Notes: generated from the letters alone by a model not told the origin. Shown: positions 1 to 6,117, counted from the first letter of the stretch. The stretch is 7,960 nt of DNA from CAYFMH01 sp964344775 (GCA_964344775.1 CAYFOO010000060.1:1-7960), one strand, 5' to 3'. Made by a program: numbers and translations.

Positions 1-20
1 TTCGCTTTTTTTATCCAAAT

Positions 21-1289
21 TTAGATAAAAACCGAATTTCGTAATTCGGGTTCTTCGCTCTTTACTTTTTTGAAAATGAAATAAAAGAATTTTTGGTCTC
101 CTTCTCCTTCTGTCTCGTAATCCTGAAGCCAAAAATCAGTTGAAGATTTAATAGAAAAGAGAAATTTTTTATCATCTCTATCTAAATCATCTTTTTGTTT
201 CACTGTTTGAATAATCTTTCTGGCATCACGGAAATATCGAATTTGTCCATCAGCATTGAGCCAAGCATGTTTATAGATTCGAAAAACAGAGCTTTCATTA
301 CTTCTCTTTTCATCTACTAGCTCTTGGTCCTCGATGGAGATTGGAATTCCTTGGCCATCAAAAATGGTATTATTTGGAGCTTTTATGGCAAAAGCAAAAT
401 GTCCATTAGGTTTTAAACATTTTTTTACTAAACTAACAATTTTTTTGAAAGTTTTATCATCAAAATAATGCAAAGTAGAATGACTATAAATAGTATCTAC
501 TTGCTCACCATTTCTTACCATTTTTCTCAGAGCAGTAAGAATGTCTGAAGTATTTTCTGGCAAAACAAATGGTTTTTTTACTCGCCAGCTAAGATTATCT
601 CTTGTGGATCTTAATTTACTTAGCATTATAGGGCTCTTTTCAACCATTGACACTCTATTTGCTTTTGCTCTTACAAAAGCAGCTTCATCCCTTCCTGATC
701 CCGGACCAAAAGTAAGAATATTTTTTCCGCTAATAATACTTTCATTTCCTTTTGGGCCATTTCGATAAGCAATTACTTGATTTGCAAAAGGAGTTGGGCT
801 TTTTTCTCTAGCAAGTTTGTATTCATGCCACACTCCTTCTTCGGGAGGCAGGATGCCAACAAGTCGAAGATAATTCAAAAAATGGTCATCTCTGAGGTGT
901 TCAAATCCTTTCAAAGTTCTATTTCTTTCGGAAAAACTTCCAGATCTTTCTTCTTTAGATATCTCTTTTTTTCTTTCTTGACTGGCAGCAACAAAAGCAG
1001 AACAGAAGGTGGCATTATCGATTTTTTCTTCTACCATTTGTCTAACAGTCTCAACCACGGAGTTTTTGTTCAAAAATCTTCCAATAGTCCTTGCTTCTGG
1101 GGCTATTTCAACAGTCCTCATGAATTCTTGAAATCCTTCTTCGCTTTTTAGCATTTCATCAAAAGACTTGAATTTATTTCGAATTTCTGATACACATCGG
1201 CCTACTTCCTCCAAACTAATTGGTGATTTGGGGGAATCAAGAGTGTCTACAATGTGATCAATGTTTCTAAGAAGCATTTTTTGAAACAC
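21..1289 (-). CDS. Class I SAM-dependent methyltransferase, unknown substrate
   Basis: A 422-aa protein whose second half reads as a Rossmann-fold class I methyltransferase. Motif I is ILTFGPGSGRDEAAF at about residues 191-205 (the SAM-binding glycine loop). An acidic residue follows beta-2 in VEKSP (E217). The motif IV region is VDTIYSHSTLHYFDD at 264-278, and the post-motif strand CLKPNGHFAFAIK lies at 291-303. This layout matches the Methyltransf_11/25-like group. The first 150 or so residues are charged and helical and I do not recognise them. There is no signal peptide or membrane segment, so it should be cytosolic. The longest start is GTG at 1289. An ATG four codons later (1277) is an equally good start, because neither has an SD sequence. 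A TTGACA box lies upstream. It is transcribed away from the Rel gene, so it is probably monocistronic. The methyl acceptor cannot be inferred from the sequence or its neighbours. Confidence 0.85.
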   Translation of the reverse strand: MFQKMLLRNIDHIVDTLDSPKSPISLEEVGRCVSEIRNKFKSFDEMLKSEEGFQEFMRTVEIAPEARTIGRFLNKNSVVETVRQMVEEKIDNATFCSAFVAASQERKKEISKEERSGSFSERNRTLKGFEHLRDDHFLNYLRLVGILPPEEGVWHEYKLAREKSPTPFANQVIAYRNGPKGNESIISGKNILTFGPGSGRDEAAFVRAKANRVSMVEKSPIMLSKLRSTRDNLSWRVKKPFVLPENTSDILTALRKMVRNGEQVDTIYSHSTLHYFDDKTFKKIVSLVKKCLKPNGHFAFAIKAPNNTIFDGQGIPISIEDQELVDEKRSNESSVFRIYKHAWLNADGQIRYFRDARKIIQTVKQKDDLDRDDKKFLFSIKSSTDFWLQDYETEGEGDQKFFYFIFKKVKSEEPELRNSVFI

Positions 1290-1302
1290 AATAATTTGTT
1301 TT

Positions 1303-1330
1303 AAAGTATTTATAAATTAATTTTTGTCAA
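1303..1330 (-). promoter_or_regulatory. Candidate promoter of the methyltransferase gene
   Basis: On the minus strand there is a perfect -35 box TTGACA at 1330-1325. A 16-bp spacer separates it from a weak -10 TACTTT at 1308-1303. The predicted start near 1297 gives a very short leader to the GTG at 1289, or about 20 nt to the ATG at 1277. The -35 is convincing and the -10 is poor. The spacer is itself AT-rich and contains TATAAA closer in. Confidence 0.4.
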
Positions 1331-1568
1331 GCCTTTTTGTTGAAAAACAACTAATTTTTAATTTTGGCTATTTTTTATTTCATGAATTTTTGAAAATAAC
1401 CTCCACACACTCTTTTTTTAGCTAGAGAGAGTAGTTTTTTGTTTTTATTTTTGAATTCAGCTGGAAATAAGCTAAATCTCACTAGAAATACTCATAAAAA
1501 CAAAATTGTCCAATTTTTTTTGCCAAAATGTTAAAAATTTTATAAAAAGAGAGGCATAATTACCAAAA

Positions 1569-3518
1569 ATGGCCTTTCAGCTTCTCAAAAAACGCCTTGA
1601 AAAAAATCCTCGTTTTGATCTGCCAAAAATTGAGAAGGCTTTCGAAATGGCACAGAAGGCACACGGGACTCAAAAACGTCATTCTGGGGCTCCTTTTATC
1701 AGTCATCCGACAGCGATGGCGAAGATTGTTTTTGATATGGGAGGAGATGAGGATAGTATTATTGCGGCCTTATTACATGATACTGTGGAAGACACGAAGC
1801 TCACATTGGAAGCAATAAAAAAAGAATTTGGAGAAGATATTGCGTTTATTATAGACGGTCTTACAAAATTGACAGCGACACTTCGAAAAGACACATCAGA
1901 AGATAAGCAAGCTAACAATCTACGAAAAATGTTTGAGTTTATGGCAGAAGATTTACGAATAATTGTTCTCAAAATTGCAGATCGTTTACACAATATGCGG
2001 ACTTTGGATGCTATTCCACCCAAAAAACAGATGGAAAAAGCAAAAGAGACGATGGAGGTGTATGCTCCTCTTACCAAGATTTTGGGGCTTTGGGAAATAA
2101 AAAAAGAATTAGAGGATCTCTGTTTTTTATATTTAGGACCAAAAAAATACAAATCAATTGATAAATTTTTAAAAAAATACAAGAGAGAAAACCTCAAAAA
2201 ACTAGAAAACACCGCTCATATTTTATCAGACAACCTTTTGGACTATGGTTTTCGGGGGAAAGTTGAAGTTGATTTCAAGGGAATATATGAAATTGAAAAA
2301 GATCTGAACGAATATAATTTGGAACTTTCAGAATATCAAAAACCATTCATTTTAACCGTAAAAGTATCAAATCAAACAAATTGTTATGAGGTGATGGAAC
2401 GAATTCATTCTTTTTGGCGACCTATTCATTATAATCTCAAAGATTACATTTCCAATCCCAAGGGGAATTATTATCGTGCTCTTCATACAGCAGTTATTGG
2501 TCCGAGTGCGAAGCTTGTAAAAGTAAGAATTCTAACAGAGGAAATGGCAACGACAGCCAATTCAGGGGTTTTATCTGAACTATATTTCCCTGATTATAAA
2601 AAAGGAGGGAAAAAAGTTCCCGTTTGGTTGAAGGATATTTTACAAATGAGTAGAGAAGAAAAAAATAACAGAGTTTTTTTGGAAGAATTAAAAGTAGGAA
2701 TCCTTGGAAAAAAAATATTTGTTATCGGAAAAGATAGTTCAGTTATTTCTCTTCCACAATACGCGAGTGGGATTAGTTATGGGATTTTGTCTGGAATAAG
2801 TATAAAAAAGAAATGGCGTTTAAAAATTAATGGGATGGAAGCAAGCGTGAAGTGTGTTTTGAACGATGGAGATATTGTAGAAATCATCACAGATGAAAGG
2901 AGAGGGGAGGCGGTTCATTGTCTTTGGCTTTTGTATTGCAAAGCTTATTCTGTTCGTTTGAAGATAAGCCAATATTTAAAGAAGATTCCCAGGGAAAAAG
3001 CTATTTTATTTGGGATGGAGGCCTTGTCTCGAGAGTTACAACTAGAATGTCGAGGGCCTCTTTCTTCTGTTCCTCAGAAAAAAATACAAAGGTGTATAGA
3101 TGATTTTGAATGCCCAGATTTTGATGCACTGCTTGAAAAAATAGGACGAGGAAAGTTGCATCCACACGAAGTCTATAAGCACATTTTTACACCTTATTAT
3201 CTCAAAAAAGGGAGTCGTAGTTTTCTTATCGGTATTTTTTCTCTCAAAGATCGACCTGGATTTTTGTACGATGTCTTAAAAATTCTTTATAAATATAAAT
3301 GTAACGTTTTACGAGCAGGTGGATTTGCTCCTCATGCCAAAGAAAAGGGGAGTGATGTGACCTTTCAGTTTGAATTTTATACTCCTCCCGGTACAAACAC
3401 TTATGATATTTGTCAGGAAGTTGAACAGGTGAGAAACGTAGGGGAATGTTTTATAAAAGAAAGTTCTGGAGAAATCGATTATGATATTTCGAAGGAGGCT
3501 CTGGCGAAGAGATTCTAA
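1569..3518 (+). CDS. RelA/SpoT-family (p)ppGpp enzyme, probably hydrolase-only
   Basis: A 649-aa protein with the long Rel/SpoT domain order: HD hydrolase (about 20-185), synthetase-like region (about 215-345), TGS (about 380-442), helical linker and C-terminal ACT (about 550-630). The hydrolase site is complete: H46 in SHP, H70-D71 in LLHDTVED, E74/D75, and D138/N142 in KIADRLHNMRTL. The synthetase region keeps LKDYISNPKGNYYRALHT (290-307), but other catalytic positions have changed. The usual D-L-x-x-I-R strand reads KPFILTVKV (258-266), and the EVQIRT-type strand reads LVKVRILTEE (316-325). The family makes and breaks (p)ppGpp in the cytosol, and TGS-ACT senses ribosome or tRNA state. I infer that this copy mainly hydrolyses (p)ppGpp. 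The ATG at 1569 has only a distant GAGG (1551-1554). CATAAT at 1555-1560 could give a nearly leaderless transcript. It is convergent with the BacA-like gene. Confidence 0.93.
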   Translation: MAFQLLKKRLEKNPRFDLPKIEKAFEMAQKAHGTQKRHSGAPFISHPTAMAKIVFDMGGDEDSIIAALLHDTVEDTKLTLEAIKKEFGEDIAFIIDGLTKLTATLRKDTSEDKQANNLRKMFEFMAEDLRIIVLKIADRLHNMRTLDAIPPKKQMEKAKETMEVYAPLTKILGLWEIKKELEDLCFLYLGPKKYKSIDKFLKKYKRENLKKLENTAHILSDNLLDYGFRGKVEVDFKGIYEIEKDLNEYNLELSEYQKPFILTVKVSNQTNCYEVMERIHSFWRPIHYNLKDYISNPKGNYYRALHTAVIGPSAKLVKVRILTEEMATTANSGVLSELYFPDYKKGGKKVPVWLKDILQMSREEKNNRVFLEELKVGILGKKIFVIGKDSSVISLPQYASGISYGILSGISIKKKWRLKINGMEASVKCVLNDGDIVEIITDERRGEAVHCLWLLYCKAYSVRLKISQYLKKIPREKAILFGMEALSRELQLECRGPLSSVPQKKIQRCIDDFECPDFDALLEKIGRGKLHPHEVYKHIFTPYYLKKGSRSFLIGIFSLKDRPGFLYDVLKILYKYKCNVLRAGGFAPHAKEKGSDVTFQFEFYTPPGTNTYDICQEVEQVRNVGECFIKESSGEIDYDISKEALAKRF

Positions 3519-3520
3519 AC

Positions 3521-3559
3521 TCGAGAAGTAGGTACAACAAAGGTGTTTCTCGAATTTTT
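3521..3559 (+). terminator. Rho-independent-type terminator after the Rel gene
   Basis: TCGAGAA (3521-3527) pairs perfectly with TTCTCGA (3547-3553) around a 19-nt loop, and TTTTT follows at 3555-3559. It starts three bases after the Rel stop codon. The stem is short and the loop long, so it is plausible rather than strong. Confidence 0.5.
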
Positions 3560-3709
3560 AAATTCCAATTTTTAATTTTGTAAATAATTTTTTAAATCTT
3601 AATTTTTAAAAGCAGCCAATTTTTTTAATGAGTACAAGCGAATATTTAAAAATTAAAAAATTAGAATTTATTTAAAAATTATAAAATTAAAAATTACAAA
3701 ATTTGTAAT
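3553..3709. repeat. AT-rich degenerate heptad-repeat spacer between convergent genes
   Basis: The left part divides into 7-bp units resembling AATTTTT: 3553-3559 AATTTTT, 3560-3566 AAATTCC, 3567-3573 AATTTTT, 3574-3580 AATTTTG, then looser units to about 3608. The right part (about 3640-3705) contains the complementary sense, such as AAAATTAAAAATTACAAAA, so the two halves form a loose inverted pair around a 30-bp core of mixed composition (3610-3640). No ORF is supported. It could serve as a bidirectional transcription end or simply be slippage-derived sequence. Confidence 0.45.
3681..3709 (-). terminator. Weak AT hairpin terminator of the BacA-like gene
   Basis: Positions 3693-3709 form a perfect 17-bp palindrome, ATTACAAA-A-TTTGTAAT. 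Read on the minus strand it is followed by TTTTAATTTTAT (3692-3681), a U-rich tail. It lies 11 bp past the stop codon of the minus-strand gene. The stem is almost all A-T, so confidence is low. Confidence 0.3.
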
Positions 3710-3719
3710 ACATAAGTGC

Positions 3720-4277
3720 TTATTTCTTTCCTTTGGTCTGAAAAACCGTCCAGCTCATTTTTATTTTTCCGTAGTTTTTTATTATTTCCAGGTTGTGTAT
3801 TTTTGCCGAACGCAAATTTGTAATAGCTAGGTCGGTTCTTCCGGTGCCGCAGATACGGGCGGATTGTGATTTATTGTTGGCAAAAACAGGAGTGATATCT
3901 CGTGGAATACTTGGCTCGTGTTCGATGAGGGCAATATTGGAGGCTGGTGATGCAATGCTGGCATATTCGTGTTTGACTCTCGGATTCCTGGCCAAAACAA
4001 AATCATGTGTGTCTGCCACAAAACTATCACAAATTTCGATCTTATCGATAAAACGAAAAAAAAGAGAATCCAATTTTTGGCAGATAGAGGGGGCAATGTA
4101 GTAATTTGTTTGATTTTTCACTAGTGCACCGATACCTTCTTCTAGGGTATCGAAAAGTTTAACTGCTCCTTTTGTTTTCAGGATGTGTTGTAGATAGTAT
4201 TCTGTAGCTTTTTGGCTATCAGTTCCTTCTGGACCGAGAGTTCCGATAACGCCGATGTGGGCAGGAGTTTTTGACAT
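3720..4277 (-). CDS. BacA-like (prephenate decarboxylase family) protein
   Basis: A 185-aa protein. It opens with the prephenate-binding signature GTLGPEGTDSQ (12-22), as in PheA-type dehydratases. It closes with NNKSQSARI (134-142), TDLAITN (148-154) and KMSWTVF (173-179). From memory these match the spacing and wording of Bacillus BacA (about 204 aa; TLGPEGT, SQAAR, DIALTN, MSWSLF), which decarboxylates prephenate without aromatising it on the route to bacilysin/anticapsin. The dehydratase TRF catalytic motif is absent: its place is taken by SWT. The length covers one bilobed binding domain with no ACT domain, so an ordinary PheA is unlikely. No other bacilysin-type genes are nearby, so the physiological role is open. 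It has no signal peptide, so it should be cytosolic. The ATG at 4277 is the only sensible start and has no SD sequence. It is divergent from the flavoenzyme 92 bp away. Confidence 0.72.
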   Translation of the reverse strand: MSKTPAHIGVIGTLGPEGTDSQKATEYYLQHILKTKGAVKLFDTLEEGIGALVKNQTNYYIAPSICQKLDSLFFRFIDKIEICDSFVADTHDFVLARNPRVKHEYASIASPASNIALIEHEPSIPRDITPVFANNKSQSARICGTGRTDLAITNLRSAKIHNLEIIKNYGKIKMSWTVFQTKGKK

Positions 4278-4297
4278 GAGGATTGGCAGGGAGTTAG

Positions 4298-4331
4298 GTA
4301 AAAGTTAAAAGTCAAAAGTGAAAAGTCAAAA
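4298..4331. repeat. Heptad tandem repeat GTNAAAA in divergent intergenic region
   Basis: Five consecutive units are present: GTAAAA (4298-4303, one base short), GTTAAAA (4304-4310), GTCAAAA (4311-4317), GTGAAAA (4318-4324) and GTCAAAA (4325-4331). Only the third base varies. It lies between the divergent BacA-like and flavoenzyme genes. A related array follows the flavoenzyme gene. Confidence 0.75.
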
Positions 4332-4334
4332 GAA

Positions 4335-4363
4335 ATTATAAAAACTGGAAAAACCTTTTTTAA
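4335..4363 (-). promoter_or_regulatory. Candidate promoter of the BacA-like gene
   Basis: On the minus strand there is a consensus -10 TATAAT at 4340-4335. It lies 17 bp from TTAAAA (4363-4358), a 4/6 match to the -35 consensus. The start near 4328 would place the heptad repeats (4298-4331) in the 5' leader, about 50 nt before the ATG. The same ATTATAAA block reads TATAAA on the plus strand, so it might also serve the divergent gene. Confidence 0.4.
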
Positions 4364-4369
4364 TTTATT

Positions 4370-5449
4370 ATGATCTGGGCAATGCAAACCACCTACGATG
4401 TGACGAAATCTTACGATTGGAATTACGAAAACGGCCCAATTTTTACCGATAAAATTCTAGAACAAAAAATATCTACCAAAAAAACAAAGCTTTTTGATTT
4501 TGAATTAAACTCCCCTTTGGGAGTACCAGCGGGTCCACTTTTGAATTCTAATTGGATTAAACTGTATGCCGAACTGGGTTGGGATATTCCCGTGTACAAG
4601 ACGGTTCGGACAATCGAATTTCCGGCACATCCAAATCCAAATTGTATTTTTGCTCAGCTCGATCATCAATTGCAAGATGCAGACATGGGAACTGACATTG
4701 TTGGAAATTTTAATAAACCAGAGACGGTTGATCATTTGACGATTACCAACTCGTTTGGGATGCCATCCAAGTCTCCGGAAGTGTGGATGGCAGATGTCGA
4801 AAAAGCTAATTTGTACCTCTCTGATGGGCAGGTGATGGTTGTTTCTGTAGTTGGATCGGTGGGAGCGGATCGGCCTTTGGTTCAGGATTATGCTCATTGT
4901 GCAAAGTTGGCGAAGGAAGCTGGGGCGAAGATCATTGAGGTGAATTATTCTTGTCCCAATGTGTGTACGGGAGAGGGGAGTATTTATACCGATGCGGATT
5001 TTTCTAGCGAGATTTCCAAAGCCGTAAAATCAGCCATCGGATCAACACCTCTTTTGATCAAAGTTGGGAATTACATTTCTTCAGAGTTTATGGAGTCGGT
5101 GGTAGCTGCCAATGCTCCGTACATTGATGGGATCGCGGGGATCAATACCATTGCGATGAAGGTGCATGATGAGGAAGGGAAGCAGGCTTTGCCAGGAGAG
5201 GGGAGGTTGGTGAGTGGGCTTTGTGGAGCGGGGATTCATGATGTGTCACAAAAATTCACGGAAGATTTGGCGGAGATTCGAAAAAAGAACAAATTTGATT
5301 TTATCATTTGTGGTGTAGGAGGGATGATGACGCCAGATGATTTTGACCAGCGTTTAGCTGGTGGGGCGGATATTGTGATGTCGGCTACCGCGGCGATGTG
5401 GGAGCCAGAGCTCGCTATGAAATGGCGTGAAGGGAAAGTTAAAGGTTAA
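4370..5449 (+). CDS. Dihydroorotate dehydrogenase-like flavoprotein (class 1 type)
   Basis: A 359-aa TIM-barrel flavoprotein of the dihydroorotate dehydrogenase superfamily. Visible motifs: NSPLGVPAG (47-55), VYKTVR (75-80), ITNSFGMPS (125-133, like NSxGLPN), VNYSCPN (191-197), LLIKVGNY (228-235, FMN lysine K231), GINT (257-260), GRLVSGLCGAGI (278-289), IICGVGGMMTPDD (312-324) and a GADIVMSATAAM end. Cys195 in SCPN is the class 1 catalytic base; class 2 enzymes have Ser. The family oxidises dihydroorotate to orotate in pyrimidine synthesis with FMN, in the cytosol. It is longer than usual class 1A enzymes (about 310 aa), with an extended N terminus and an insert before NSFGMPS. No other pyr gene is present, so a different enone or pyrimidine substrate is possible. 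ATG at 4370 or 4382 could start it; neither has a good SD sequence. It is divergent from the BacA-like gene. Confidence 0.8.
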   Translation: MIWAMQTTYDVTKSYDWNYENGPIFTDKILEQKISTKKTKLFDFELNSPLGVPAGPLLNSNWIKLYAELGWDIPVYKTVRTIEFPAHPNPNCIFAQLDHQLQDADMGTDIVGNFNKPETVDHLTITNSFGMPSKSPEVWMADVEKANLYLSDGQVMVVSVVGSVGADRPLVQDYAHCAKLAKEAGAKIIEVNYSCPNVCTGEGSIYTDADFSSEISKAVKSAIGSTPLLIKVGNYISSEFMESVVAANAPYIDGIAGINTIAMKVHDEEGKQALPGEGRLVSGLCGAGIHDVSQKFTEDLAEIRKKNKFDFIICGVGGMMTPDDFDQRLAGGADIVMSATAAMWEPELAMKWREGKVKG

Positions 5450-5469
5450 AACTTAAAGCTCAAAATTAT
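5435..5469. repeat. Second heptad array overlapping the flavoenzyme 3' end
   Basis: Successive 7-bp units are AAAGTTA (5435-5441), AAGGTTA (5442-5448), AAACTTA (5449-5455), AAGCTCA (5456-5462) and AAATTAT (5463-5469). Rephased, they are GTTAAAG, GTTAAAA, CTTAAAG and CTCAAAA, in the same orientation and phase type as the array upstream of the same gene. The first two units encode the last residues of the protein (KVKG), so the array has probably grown into or from the coding end. Confidence 0.6.
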
Positions 5470-5477
5470 ACCTCTTT

Positions 5478-5547
5478 GTCATCCCGACTTGTTCGGGATC
5501 TGGTTATATTTGCACAACTGATGGGATTCCGGGCGAGCCGGAATGAC
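5478..5547. repeat. REPIN-like palindromic element with two hairpins
   Basis: Hairpin 1 is ATCCCGA (5481-5487), a 5-nt loop and TCGGGAT (5493-5499). Hairpin 2 is ATTCCGG (5526-5532), a 5-nt loop and CCGGAAT (5538-5544). Both stems are a perfect 7 bp. The outer edges are also inverted: GTCATCCCG at 5478 against GTCATTCCG read from 5547 on the other strand (8/9). The whole unit is thus a 70-bp inverted pair of REP-type hairpins. GTCATTCCGG-type repeats are common dispersed elements in many bacterial genomes. The GC content differs sharply from the flanks. Confidence 0.65.
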
Positions 5548-5572
5548 TATGCTACTGTTTTTTTTATCTCGC

Positions 5573-5640
5573 TTTTATGTTCGCCGAGCATAAAAAACAC
5601 TTGGTGGAAGTGTTTGGGGCTGGTTGATAACCCATTTTTT
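5573..5640 (+). other. Three successive small hairpins ending in a T-run
   Basis: TTTTATG (5573-5579) pairs with CATAAAA (5589-5595), and ACACTT (5597-5602) pairs with AAGTGT (5608-5613). GGTT (5622-5625) pairs with AACC (5629-5632), and T6 follows at 5635-5640. The last stem has only four pairs. It could be a small structured RNA or an intergenic transcription end. No promoter is convincing upstream, and a 16-codon ORF (5577-5627) overlaps it. Confidence 0.2.
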
Positions 5641-5742
5641 AGTTCTGCGGATATTAAAATCAGTTGGGCGAACTGTTGGAGATAGTCTTTATCGTATGTT
5701 TTCCGGTTGTGCGAATATGGAAATCACTTCGGGAGACTTCTC

Positions 5743-5877
5743 ATGATGCTTGGGGAAGTGAAAAATCGGTTTGGGAAAGTGTTTTTTTTCGATGGCTTGG
5801 ATAAGCCAAGAAACGAGCGTTTTTTTGAAAGTCTTGAGGTGATGAGATCAAGGTTTTTGAAAAAGAGAGAGGAATAG
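5743..5877 (+). CDS. Possible small 44-aa ORF, unknown
   Basis: ATG at 5743 opens 44 codons ending in TAG at 5875-5877. It is preceded at 7-nt spacing by GGGAG (5731-5735), an SD-like sequence that most other genes here lack. The product is charged and looks protein-like: MMLGEVKNRFGKVFFFDGL near the start and RFLKKREE at the end. The same frame is open back to a TAG at 5683-5685, so it may instead be the tail of a longer decayed gene. There is no recognisable domain and no clear promoter. It could be chance in a region of otherwise broken frames. Confidence 0.3.
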   Translation: MMLGEVKNRFGKVFFFDGLDKPRNERFFESLEVMRSRFLKKREE

Positions 5878-5963
5878 AGGGGACTGAGGGGAGATTTGAT
5901 GATCAATGAAGAAGCACAAACGAAAATTACTGCACTACTGTTGGTTTCAAATCCCTCTTTAGT

Positions 5964-6055
5964 TCTCCCAGTGCAAAACCCCTTTTAAAAATCTTTTCCC
6001 TAGTATCTCCCCAACGCAAAACCCCTCATCCCAGACTTTAAACATGTATCTCCCC
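5964..6055. repeat. Direct repeats spaced 43 bp (GTATCTCCCC / GCAAAACCCC)
   Basis: GCAAAACCCCT occurs at 5973-5983 and 6016-6026, each preceded by TCTCCC (5964 and 6006). GTATCTCCCC occurs at 6003-6012 and 6046-6055. Both pairs are offset by exactly 43 bp, indicating a decayed tandem unit of about 43 bp, with roughly two and a half copies. Similarity is good only in the first half of each unit. It is C-rich on the plus strand, unlike the surrounding AT-rich DNA. Confidence 0.45.
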
Positions 6056-6067
6056 TTGTCAGGGGAG
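6050..6067. repeat. Perfect hairpin CTCCCCT-TGTC-AGGGGAG
   Basis: A 7-bp GC-rich stem with a TGTC loop, continuing from the third partial copy of the 43-bp repeat. A second GGGGAG follows at 6079-6084, so the left arm has two alternative partners. No T-run follows, so it is not an obvious terminator. It resembles dispersed intergenic palindromes rather than a gene part. Confidence 0.5.
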
Positions 6068-6117
6068 CAGAAGCGCAGGGGAGAATAAAGGGAGAGGAAA
6101 GGGGCGTTATATTTATC

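Larger units (their letters stand above)
5450..6117. other. Long intergenic stretch without a confident gene
   Basis: Between the flavoenzyme stop codon and the promoter of the 107-aa gene lie a heptad array, a REPIN-like element, small hairpins, a doubtful 44-codon ORF and GC-rich repeats. Several overlapping frames give protein-like but short stretches, for example LRILKSVGRTVGDSLYRMF in the 5636-5746 frame. This suggests decayed coding sequence. No intact ORF over 70 codons is convincing on either strand. Confidence 0.5.

Noticed and set aside
541..1151. Plus-strand ORFs of 75 and 124 codons opposite the methyltransferase
   Set aside because: They lie wholly antisense to a gene with clear SAM-binding motifs; their composition (S/F-rich) is that of reverse-strand shadow.
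1290..1568. Small RNA or ORF in the Rel/methyltransferase divergent gap
   Set aside because: Only short AT-rich hairpins and promoter-like boxes are visible; nothing specific is supported.
1703..2212. 169-codon minus-strand ORF inside the Rel gene
   Set aside because: It is antisense to the HD domain, whose conserved motifs fix the plus strand as coding.
4298..4331. Heptad array as a CRISPR or iteron origin
   Set aside because: Units are contiguous 7-mers without spacers, and no Cas or replication gene is present.
4505..4897. 130-codon minus-strand ORF inside the flavoenzyme gene
   Set aside because: It is a shadow of conserved DHODH motifs on the plus strand.
5478..5547. REPIN-like element mobilised by the window's own TnpA
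   Set aside because: The IS200 end hairpins (CCACCGG arms) share no sequence with the REPIN arms, and the transposase is of IS200 type rather than RAYT.
5476..5685. 69-codon plus-strand ORF over the REPIN-like element
   Set aside because: Its start lies in the repeat and its sequence follows hairpin DNA; there is no protein-like pattern.
5724..5906. 60-codon minus-strand ORF rich in S, F and K
   Set aside because: It is low-complexity, opposite the more protein-like plus-strand frame, and has no SD or promoter.
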